From Hyposmocoma kahamanoa (taxonomy: Eukaryota > Arthropoda > Insecta > Lepidoptera > Cosmopterigidae): a stretch of DNA of 64,000 nt. A program made the position numbers and the translations under genes. Under the pieces are notes generated by a model. It worked only from the letters and a program-made list of their open reading frames with translations. It was not told where the DNA came from and made no database searches. The first letter of the stretch is position 1. The number at the start of each line of letters is the position of its first letter. Shown here piece by piece: positions 11,801-23,800 of this stretch. Where the stretch lies: positions 2,779,477 to 2,843,476 of the forward strand of contig NW_020653900.1 in NCBI RefSeq assembly GCF_003589595.1. Direction: 5' to 3'.

Positions 11801-14800
11801 GGCAATATTTCGTAGCAAATAATTTTAATGAATCGACGGATCCTGAGGGCAAGAGAAGAAAGGCGATCCTGCAAAGCGCACTCACAGAGGGTACCTACAA
11901 GCTAGCAACGGACCTGACTTTACCCAAGGAAATCGACGACGTGCCCTACGAAGATTTATTAAATCTTTTAGACACTCACTTCACACCAAAGAGTGTCGGG
12001 TTTGGTGAGCGTCACAACTTTTACGCGGCCGCTCAACAAGTGGGTGAAACCCATTCTCAGTGGGCAGCGAGATTACGAGGTCTGACTGCAAAGTGTGGCT
12101 TCCTCAATGTCGAAGAGGCGCTGCGCGACAAGTTCATAATGGGCTTGCTACCGGGACGAGAAAAAGAAGAGCTGTACGCAAAGGATTTAGCCGGTCTCAC
12201 GCTAGCCAAGGTCGTGGAGACCGCGGAGAACCATGTCAGGGCACGGAGCGCCGCGGCCGCAAGCTCCGCCGCCGGCGGCGCCGGCCTAGCGAGCGCGTCC
12301 CATGATCAGTTATTCAAGATCTCAAACAACGGGAACCGTGGAAGTGTAGGCAAAGTAAAGTGTAGTGTTTGTGGGTTTACGAATCATAAGTCCTCGGAGT
12401 GTAAATTTGCAAATTACGTTTGCAAAAAGTGTCACGTGAAAGGCCATTTGCGTAAAATGTGTTCTAAAGTGAATTACGTAAAGGTGGATTGCGGTGGCCA
12501 GGGTGAGGATGACGAAAGCGATGACGGTGAGCTTTATTACATTCGTTCATTTAGGGGTGCACCCATGGTAGAAACAGTTCTAATTAAAAATAGACCGTTT
12601 CAATTTGAAATAGACAGTGCAGTGGGTCAACAGTAACTGTAGTGTCGGAGGTCTTGTATAAAACTCATTTTAAAGATGTGCCGTTATCCAATACTATGAA
12701 ACAGCTGATGACGTACAATGGAAAGAAAATTGAATGTGTAGGTATATTTCGTTTGCCGATAAGTTATGCGGGACAAACTCACGTTATTGTCTTTTATGTA
12801 ATACGTGACGGAGGCCCGCCTCTTCTGGGTAGGGATTTTATATCAGCGTTTAATTTGCAATTGGTACCGGTGAATTTTTGTGTGGATTCTGTACCACCTG
12901 TTGAATTGTTGCAACAACAATATTCAGAGCTGTTTTCGGACAAATTAGGCACTTTTAACAAGTACAAAATTAAGTTGTTGTTGAAAGATAATGCTAAACC
13001 GGTTTTCTGCAAGGCACGTCCCGTCGCATTCGCTTTGCGCGATAAGGTCAATCACGAAATTGACAGGTTGGTCCGGTTAGGTATTATTGAGCCTGTCGAG
13101 CACTCAGAATACGCATCTCCGATAGTTCCAGTTCTTAAAAAGAATGGGTCAGTCAGATTGTGTGCCGATTACTCTAGAACTATAAACAAACAGCTGCAGG
13201 TGGAAAAATATCCACTTCCCACAACTAGTGAACTGTTTTCTAAAATACATGGGGGTCAACACTTTAGTAAATTAGATTTATCTATGGCATATAACCAGTT
13301 TGTTTTAGATAACGAGTCAAAAAATCTTACTTGCATAAATACAAACCGTGGGTTATATACTTTCTCTCGATTAGTATTTGGGTTAGCCAGCGCACCCTCC
13401 ATTTTTCAACGCGCAATCGAAGGGGTGCTTTCAGGTCTAGATGGCGTATTATGTCTATTAGATGACATTTTGGTCACTGGTAAGGACTGGAAGGAGCATC
13501 TTGAAAGGCTGAATGCTGTGCTGAAGCGGCTGCAGGACGCAGGCCTTACATTACAAAAAGAAAAATGTAGATTTTTTCAGGATAAAGTTCATTATCTTGG
13601 CTATATCATTACGAAAGACGGGTTGAAGAAAGCACCGGAAAAAATTAAGGCCATGGTTGAAGCACCAGTTCCGAAAAATGTTAGTGAGTTGCAGTCATTC
13701 CTAGGGCTCATAAACTATTATAGGAATTTTGTACGAAATGCATCCGCAATCCTCAGTCCTTTATATGAATTATTGAAAAAGGGTTGTAAATGGGACTGGA
13801 ATGAAGTTCATGATACGGCATTTCGAGAAATTAAAAAAGTTATGACATCGGAACAGGTTCTTACACATTTCGATTCAAGTGCGACGATCATTTTAACCGT
13901 CGACGCTTCTCCTAAGGGGTTGGGAGCTATTCTTTCTCAAATAGGTAAAGACGGTGTAGAACGACCCTTATCTTTCATGTCGCGTACGTTAAATGCGGCG
14001 GAAAGGCGATATGCTCAAATACAGAAAGAGGCAACTGCAATAATTTATGGCGTGCGACGATTCCATCAATATTTGTATGGCAGAAGCGAACCTTTCATAT
14101 TACGAACGGACCACAAGCCACTTCTGTCCATTTCTGTCGGGCCACATAAGGGCATTCCAGAGATGTCTGCAAATAGATTACAACGGTACGCTTTGTTTCT
14201 GAGTAGCTATAACTACAAAATAGAATACGTTCGCAGCGCTGATAACAGTGCGGACTACCTGTCGCGCGCGAGCCTGCCGAGAGAAGTGCACGAGTGCGCG
14301 TGCACCGAACAATGCAAGTGCTGCGATTGCGAGGTAGCATATGACCGGGCGACCTATGTCTGTTTCGTAGTAGACGGCAGCATGCCCGTCACTTTACACA
14401 GATTACGCGAAGAAACAAAATCGGACATAGTCTTACGTCTAGTCATTAACTGCATTATGAAAGGCTGGCCGCCTAAAGTTGATGATATTCGGTTAAAACC
14501 GTATCATTTGTGTAGATCACAACTGTCTTATGAGAATGGATGCGTAATGAGAGGTCATAAGGTCGTCATCCCCGCGAGTTTACACCAGACAATGTTAAAA
14601 GAATTACATTCGTCGCATTTAGGTATAGTTAAAACAAAGGGCGAGGCTCGTTCTAGATTTTGGTTTCCAGGAATTGACCAAGCGGTGGAAACCATGATAG
14701 GTACGTGTGATGTGTGCATTCAGTTGCGCCCCTCGCCGCCCCGCGCCCCGCTGACTCCGTGGGAGTACCCAGCTCGATCATTTGATAGAATTCACATATA

Positions 14801-17800
14801 TTTCCTTGGTCCAATTAAAGGTTGTGTATACTTAGTAGCAGTAGACGCACATACTAAGTGGGTAGAGGTATACAATATGAAAACGTCCACGTCATCAGCG
14901 GCAGTGATTTTAAAATTATGTGAATTTATGTCTAGATTCGGTGTTCCTAAAACGATTGTTAGTGATAACGGCACAGCTTTTTGTTCGCGGGAATTTGAGT
15001 TGTTTTGTTCAACAAACGGGATTTCGCATATGACGTCACCGGTCTACCACCCGTCGAGCAACGGCCAGGCCGAAAGTTTTGTAAAAATTGTGAAAAGGGG
15101 AATAAAGTCGTGTCTTTTGTTGGATCTCAACGCGGGGGATACGTGGACAAAATTACTGAAATACCTAATGGATTACCGTAACTCTGTTAACACTACCACG
15201 GGGCTGTCTCCGGCTCAACTGGTATTCGGTCACAAGTTAAGATCTAGATTAGATTTGATTGATCCAAACTCATCGGCACCCTCGCCACCGCCGTCGCCTG
15301 ATATAATAAATAACCAACAGTGTACACGAAATAAGGAAGGGAAAACCAGAGTTAAAAAATTAAAGAAAAACGACATTGTACTGTACAAAAAATTTATTAA
15401 TAAAACAAAGTATACATGGTGTAAAGGAATCGTACAGAAAAAATTAGGAAATGTTCTATATTTAGTGAAAGATATCGATAGTTCGGAAATGTATAAAAGA
15501 CACATAAATCAATTAATGTTGTACAAAGGGACTAGTAACAATTATTGGGACTCGGTACATAGTTCAAATGTAAACTTACCTGTTGCGTCACCGCCGCCGC
15601 CGCTGCCGCCGCCACAGTCGCCTCCGCCGCCGCCGCCGCCGTCTTCGCCGCTGTCGTCTCTGACACCGCTGTCCTCGTCGGAACCATTATCGCTGTCTCC
15701 CGAATCACCGGAACCCCAGGTTGAACTCCCATCACCGAATATTGCTTCACAGTCAGCCAGTGGAAGGAGAGCCGAACTGTATGTGCCGAGCGATTCTCCA
15801 TGGTCGGGAGAGGACGAATATGCGAGCGGAACTCTACAGAGGGACGATGAGATGCTAGCTGATTCCGTCTGCGCTACTGCGAGACAATCGAATTCCGACG
15901 ATGAGTTCTACGAAGCGGAAGCCGAAGTCGATACCCGGGACAAGCCACAGGGTCCCGGAGTTGTACCAAAAAGATTGTTACGCCCACGTCCCATTGTGTC
16001 TTATAAAAAGTACTTTTAATATTTGTATTAATTTAGGTTATTATAATAGAGGGAGGAATGTTATGTATGTAGGTATGTGTGGCTGCGCCCACCACCAGTT
16101 CATATTATAATAAATCAGTGCAAAGCTAACCAGCGATCGTTTCACTTGTCAACGCAGCTCCGTTCCGTATATTTAACAGTACGCCTTCTCCTAGCGGACG
16201 TCTACTATCATTATAACCACAGACATATATCTAGATATATAACCGTGAAGTTGCAGCTCGGAACATTTCTGTGGTACTGATATTGAGCCACTCTGGAAGG
16301 TTTTGGAAATATGTGATTTTTTCAGATTAAGCTGCAATAGGGAATATTTTTCGCTCTTCATGGTCTGGAAACTGTTACTAGGACCTTTGCAAGGCGACAT
16401 TGAATAGGCATTATGTACATTATTTAAAAAAAAAAAGGTGTGCATGCTTCATTGTCAATTCCATCTGGTAAAAAGGAGATCAAATGCGCAATTTATAAAA
16501 AAGAAATGGTTTTCAGAAAGTCCAAGCGCGTATGCATCCTCTGCAATACGTTGTCATATGTGATTCTATCCGTCCCCAATACTTCCAACATTCTTCGATA
16601 AATCCACATTTTTAAAACGTTTGGGTTAGTATCACTCTTAATAGATGAAAACTTCTTAAATATGTTATTTGTAGGAAAACCCAAAAAATGCCATCTGGTT
16701 ACGACGAAGAGAAATTGTGGGCTGCAAAGTACTTATATGACAGCGCATTCCACCCCGATACTGGTGAGAAGATGATCCTGATCGGACGCATGGCTGCGCA
16801 GGCGCCCATGAACACCCTGATCACTGGCGGTAAGGTTTTTCGCTGTAACTACCTGATTGAATTTATATTTATATATATAACGTTTTTTGTCGCATCCGAA
16901 CGCGCGATCTGAATGGACTAAGACACGCGTGCAGTTTTATTCCACTCTGATCATACAATACAAACATACAAATCTAATTTGCCTGTAAAATTTTCGCAAA
17001 ATGATAGTCTATCATTCTTCATTATTCATTATGAAAATTTGAAAAATGTTAACTTTTTGAGTGAACAAAATATGGATTAGGTAATTCAAAAACTATGAAA
17101 CACCAGCTGACTTTCTTATCTGAACGACATAACCTATGATTTTACCACTAATTTGACACAGTTTTAACGCAATATACACTTTTTCTATTTAAAATAGATA
17201 AATAATGTGAGTTCAAAAAATGCATGTCCGCGCTACAAGCAAAACTGCGCTTCACGTGACAAATTCGTCGATTGTTACCATCTGGCTCGCTCAATTTGTA
17301 CAAGTATTTAACAAAGGAAAAGGAAACTTATCGTTCTACCTTAACGTTCCTTTCAAAAGCGTAAAATCTTTTCATTTAAATCTGTATTAGCTTTCAAACA
17401 TTTTGTCACCAAATTAGATGTATCACGAAATTAGACGAGTTTACTATACGTACCTCAATGTATAGGGTAATGTATCTCAGTCCACTATTGCTCTTAACAT
17501 CGTAACTTGCCGAGCACTATGTGTCTATACTGGTGTGATGTTAGGTGAGTGGCCATTTAAGGTCAAGACGACCAAAACTTACGTGTACTTATGTCCTCAT
17601 TTGTATTGCTTAATTCAGTGGAATAAGTCAATGTTGTGCCTCCCTCACGGCTTTTCTATAGGTCAATTCTGGTCAATGTAGGGCCTCTCACACATCATAC
17701 CCCCGTTTGATATTATCCTATTTATAATAGGGATGATCACATTTTACCGAACGACAGCAGCGACGGTTTTCTGGCAATGGCTGAATCAGACGTTCAACGC

Positions 17801-20800
17801 CATCGTCAATTATACCAACAGAGGCGGGGACACGCCTATACCTGTCAGGTATTTCTTTAGTCATTCAATACTCGTAAGCGGGTAATCAAAAAAAAAAGAA
17901 AAAGGTAATCAATCTGATAAGGAAGTGGCAACTGCAGGCGCCGGCGCCTATCGACGACAATGACGAATGGAGCGAGCAATGCTCGGCATTTCTTTACGTG
18001 ATCGAATCTGAAATGAGAAGATCCGTAGAAGAAGGAAAATCACCAACATAGCTCAAAGTATTAGCAAGTTGAAGTGGCAGTGGGCAGGGCACATAGCTCA
18101 TAGAACTGACGGCCGTTGGGGCAGAAAGGTTCTCGAAAGGAGACCAAGAACCGGAATGGTGAAAACCAGATGCATGTCACGCCCGACCGACGAGTCTAGC
18201 AATCTTTGGGGGAGGCCTGTGTTCAGCAGTAGACGTCTTCCGGTTGATATGATGATGATATAATCAATAGGTGTACACTACATATACTGAAATTATAGCT
18301 AAAATTCTTTGGTTATTTGATATCCATAGGCATTTTGTTTTTTAAGAGCAAGCAAGAGCAAGGCTCAATTCCTGAGCTTACTTAACTAAGATGTTATATC
18401 GACCCAATATCATACTGATGGATACATAATAATGTATGTGACCCTGAAGATAGCACAAAATCCTTTGAGAAATATTGAATATAATGAATTTCTGTGTACA
18501 GTCAAATGGTCGCGTCATATTGCTGTGCCTGCGGAGGCGCATTGGGTACCGCGCTCTACCTCAATTCCAAAGTAAAGGTAAGTAGTTGTAGAGCCCTTTG
18601 TGAAAGAGTTCATCCGGGGCAGTAAGTACTACCTCCATACCTACTTCCACTTTTGCTATGCTATGCGTCTTGAAGCCTATGCGCGCTAACAATTTGAGCC
18701 GTGCTTAATACATAGAGCGCACTATAAATTTCCGGAACTGGCCACTTACATAAACAATATTTAAAAAGTAATTAGGTACATTTGACAATGGAACTCTTTG
18801 GCTGTAGAATACAGTTTCACTCAGTCTCTTTTCAGTCACTTGTTTTTACATTGTCACGTCATTTTAGAATTTGGTTGTGTATATTATCACAATGGATTTA
18901 ACTCGTGAAAATTTTCGTGGTATGGTTTTCTACGACTTTAAGTGCAATTTAACAGCTCAGCGGAGCTTCGCTCGGCTTCAAACTGCTTTTGGAGATGAAG
19001 CACCATGCAAGACGACGATATTTATAGCTGGTTTGCAGAATTCAAACGCGGTCGTGTGAATCTCAGTAACGAATTTCATGATGGTCGCCCGTCCACTGCT
19101 GTGAGCAATAAAAACATCGATGCTGTGCACCGTATGATCAAAACAGACAGGCATGTGACATACCATGAGATTCGGGCATCTTTAGGCATAGGCATGAGTC
19201 AAATACGATCAAAACCACACAAACATTTGGGTGTGAAAAAGCTGTGCTCCCTGTAGATCCCACACAATTTGACTGAGGCTCAAAAAACGGATCGCGTCAC
19301 TTGGTGCAATGCCATGCTTACCAGATTCAATGAAGGGGCGTCAAATTTGGTGTGGGACATAACAGGTGGTGAAACATGGATTTATAGTAACGGTCCCAAA
19401 ACAAAGCAGCAATCGAGCGTATGGGTCTCTCGAGATTAGCCGAAACCAACCAAAGTGGCGCGCGTGCAAAGCGTGCAAAGCCTCTAAGCGGATGGCAATC
19501 ATCCGCTTAGAGGCTTTGCACGCTTTTACACTTCTTTACTTTTGCACTTCTTTTTTAACAATATTATCTTAATAAAACTGGACACGTTGCTACTGTTGCT
19601 TTGGAAAATCGTTGTACCGTGAATAATGATTTGTACACCACCATTTGTTACCAGGAAGCTATTGACAAACTCCGTAAAAATAACCGTAAACGCCGTATCA
19701 TCTTGCACCAAAATAATGCCAGTTCTCACACGGCCAGACAGACAAATGAATTTTTGAAGGTGAACAACGTTGACCTTATGAGCCATCCCGCGTACAGTCC
19801 CGACCGGGCACCTGGTGACTTTTATTTATTTCCAAAAGTTAAGAACCAGTTACGCGGTCAACGATTTTCATCACATGAAAAGGCTGCCGAAGAGTATGAA
19901 AAATATGTTTCAGAGATTGTCACGGAGGAGGCGCATAAATATTTAAAAAATTTATTCATTCGTATGAAAAAGTGCATTAACGCTAATGGAGAATATTTTG
20001 AGAAACAATAAATTCATTTCTGACCATTTATAGTATTTTTTTCTTATTCATTCCCGAAACTTATAGCGCGCCCCACGTAATAATTGGGCCTATGTGGTCT
20101 AACAAGGAACACGAGGAGGCTCAGACTACATGGTCTTGTACCACATTTCTTTTTTCCCGGGACCTCATGTAAAAAAAAATCTCTCAACGACAATGGTACA
20201 CTTTTGTACATACCATTTGGGTCACCGAAGTCTTAGTCGTTGAACAACTGCTTGATTGCGGCTGAAAGTTGAACAATGATAGAGAATGATACTGCAATCC
20301 ATTTCTGGAAGGTACATTGAGATAGTTAAAGTGTAAGTTCGATGTTATAAAGTTACAAATGATAAAAAATACGCAGTACATTAGTGGTACAGTCTATGCC
20401 CTAAGGTATCTGACCCTAGCCGACCTTTTGGTTCTGAGAGCCATCTTACACATTCAACAGAAAAGTGTAAAGAAATGCCAGCTTTACAGTTGAAATATGT
20501 ATTTATGTAATGTAATTAAAGACCAAATTGCCTTAAAAAGTTTCAACAACGTCATTCAATCATTAATAATGCATAAGGAATTAAGTCATATCAAAATGAA
20601 TTTTGCGGCTCACAGGTTAAAGGTTAAGTTTGTTTAACACTTTTCTTCACACTTACACACAGCTAGTTTTAGCAGGATGCAATCGCGCGTTAGTATCGAT
20701 GCAGTCGCGCGCTTATGTATCGCTGCGTAAAATCGCGCGCGTGTGTAAAGGCAGACGGTTAACGACTGCATCGCTGCTAAAAATCGCCGTGTGTAACCGC

Positions 20801-23800
20801 TCTTAGGGTCAGGTATCTTAGGGCGTCTACTGTACATACATCACGTGGAACAGAAAAGTAAACAAATCGCATTCTATTAAACGAAAAATAATCTCATATA
20901 TCAACAATCAACAAATTACTAATGCGTACTTAAATCATACATAACTCTGTTATTTATTACCTACGTGATAGCGTACATGATTTGATAAAATTATTTTTCC
21001 AATTAGAGTGATGTCAATAACTACGTCACAGAGGTGTGTCGTTATTCACTGTTATGCCTACAAAGAATTGTAATAAAATGTTATATAAGTAGTGATAGTT
21101 TAAAGGAGGCTAATGCATAACAATGGGACGGGATTGTGACATACGGTGCGATTCAGATGATGGGCCATCTCGTGCCCCTAACATCTAGGGCTTTCCGTCT
21201 CGCTGTATTCCCGCGTCCTGGAAAAAAACTCGAAAGTCGAGGCAGTCTCGAAAATACCAGAATAAGGCTGCCTTTCCACCAGAGATGTGCGAGGTTACGA
21301 GGCGGTGAGAGGATGTGCAGCGGCGCGGTGCGAGGATGCGTTACGGAATCTTTTCAGCTATGCGCGGGCGGGGTACGGTGTGGTGGGGTGCGCATCCCTC
21401 GCTATTTTGTATGTACAAATACTTAGCTTCGCTAACCCTTTCCCACCGGAGCTGCGCTAAGCGAGGCTAGGAAAATGAAGTAATCCTGTTGGTGGATTTT
21501 TTCCTCGCACACCGTCTCGCTACGTCACACATCTCTGGTGGAAAGGCAGCCTAAACGAGACTTTCCAAACTATGTATTTCAAAACTAGGTTTCCATACTG
21601 CCCCCCTATCATCAACTAACTTAATCGACGTTTTTAACGAAATTGAGTTATTGACATAGTATATGTCATCAGCAAAACGAGATGTATAACCCCCTCGGTT
21701 TTTCAATACCTATCTTATTTAGTTTCAGTTTTATTGTTAAAGAGTCGATACAACCTCTAAATGGCTTTGGTTGATTCCGCATAGCAGTGAAAGTGTTGAA
21801 TTAATCAGTTTGAAAAAAAAATATATTGAGGTTATACTCTGATTAGTACACGGCGTGAAAACACGATCCCTACGAATTTGCACGATAGAAAAAAAAACAA
21901 ACTTACCTCGAAATTTTACAAGAAAACCTCAGTATTAAATAGGTAATTTACATAATATACTAAAGTTTTTTTTTATATCAACTGAACTAAATGGAACACG
22001 TACATATATATAGTATGCGACATACGTTTTCTAAATGGCTTTAATTTCGTTTATAAAAAAAAAATCTGAAATAAAGCCAGTGTCCCTGTCACTCGATCAA
22101 AGCAAAATTAACCGTATTAGTACGGAAAAATTGTAATTCGACAATGTTTGCAAATGTGTTAGTTATGACTAGAAAGGGGCATACTATTATTTCAAGTCCA
22201 ATCGAACCGATATATATTTTCTAACCTCAAAATCACAGTATAAATTATAGAATGTTAGTGTCGTGGAAAATGAATTATCATTCAGCTGCTAATCAGATAG
22301 TACACAAATAAAGTTCCTACATATTTGCGAAACGTCACGGATTTACCCACGTCGCGTAATACTTCTGAATATTTGCTCTGCATACGTAACTAGTACAAGC
22401 AAAATAATTAAAACAGAATGTCATGTCGCATGATCTCTACCGAAAACTAAGTTTTTAGTTTTAGATAGACAAATTTTTCATTCATTCGTTCGTTACAGTA
22501 AAGGGCAATTCCAGTTGACTAGAATAACTATTGTACTTTTCATTTGAGCAGATACTTATTCACACTTTTCCATTTCAATAGACGCTTAGCCCCACTGTTC
22601 CATTTTCTCATTTGAGTAGATATTTTAACTGCCACTAGAATAGTGTTCTACTTTTCATTTGAATGGATATTTAAGTATCACTACCATCTCTATAATAGAA
22701 TTCTATTTTCCATTTAAATAGACACAATGTTGTATTTAGAGATATTTAACTTAATGTTATTGCTGAATTGACATATTGGAATAAAGTGAACCGCCCGCGC
22801 CATACCAGCACCATTCAACTCTACATGTTGTTGTAAACATTGTTTCCAAAAATTCAATTGTTTTTAAAAAAATTAGCTGTTACAGAATCAGTTACGAAAT
22901 TCATTATTATACTACTTATATATTAAAATTCAATTTAGTATCACATTTATTAGAAATATAAAAAAACCCTCGACTATAAAATTTGTTTTTTATCGCTTAC
23001 GCTAATGGTTCGATATACTGCCGTCTACTAAATAAAACGCGGCGAAGCGACAAATGGTCAAATATCCGTTTCAAATAGCATAAGACAGAACACAAAATTG
23101 TCTTTTAAAAACAGTTAAAATTAGTTAACGTGTTCGACTTATCGGAACTCACCCTAATGATGCTTAGCTGAAATATCGTTAAACAATTTCAATATTTTAA
23201 AACTGGGTTATGGTTTTTTATGTTATCTCATAACATTATTTTGTCACTTACTAACTTACTAACGGACTGCAGTATAAGAGTGGTTACAAACGGCGACTTT
23301 TAGCAGCGATGCAAGCGCACGGTCGTGAAACGCGCACTTGCTATTTACCGGCGATTGCATCAATGCAAACGCGCGACTGCTTCGATACAAACACGTGATT
23401 GCATCGATACAAACGCGTGATTGCTTCGATGCAATCGCTTAAAAATCCCAAGTGTAGCGATGCAGTCGCGCGCTTGCATCGCTGCTTAAAATCGCCGTGT
23501 GTAACGGCTCTAACTTTGCTAAAAAGATTGCTAAACAATATCGGCCGATCTACTGTAGGTGTCAAAATACTTCAAAAACCAATCCAGGTGATGGCGCGAA
23601 AAATTGCGCTCAGAAAATCCTTCCTTCAGACAGTCCTTTGCTGGTAGGTCAAACGTAGCGATAATTGATCCTCATTTTCTTAATCAACCTTTTTTCAAAG
23701 GCTCATATCCGTCCACTGATTTAATACGACTGTATCAATATTAAAATAATCAAATATTGCAGAACATGAATCCGTTGTTCGCGCGGTTCGTGCCGTTCGC

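Larger units (their letters stand above)
11553..16178 (+). mobile_element. Ty3/Gypsy LTR retrotransposon, recent but defective
   Basis: Two 120-bp LTRs flank gag and pol. A 5-bp target duplication GTACG borders both ends (11548-11552 and 16179-16183). A primer-binding-site candidate starting TGGCGACG follows the 5' LTR, and a purine run (GAGGGAGGAA) precedes the 3' LTR. The element is 4626 bp and lies in sense orientation in sideroflexin intron 1. The LTRs differ at only two of 120 positions, so insertion was recent, yet the copy carries a frameshift at the protease site and a lost integrase catalytic residue (see pol). Domain order RT, RNase H, integrase places it in Ty3/Gypsy. No envelope-like ORF follows pol. 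Confidence 0.95.
18709..20079 (+). mobile_element. mariner transposon, inactive
   Basis: Imperfect 28-30 bp terminal repeats (left TACATAGAGCGCACTATAAA, right complement TACGTGGGGCGCGCTATAAG) flank a decayed mariner transposase. The ends fall on TA dinucleotides, the expected target. Length is about 1.37 kb, close to full-length mariner. It lies in sideroflexin intron 4 in sense orientation. Confidence 0.85.

Noticed and set aside
15532..15801. Antisense Ala/Thr-rich frame within pol
   Set aside because: It is the shadow of the Pro/Ser-rich pol tail on the opposite strand.
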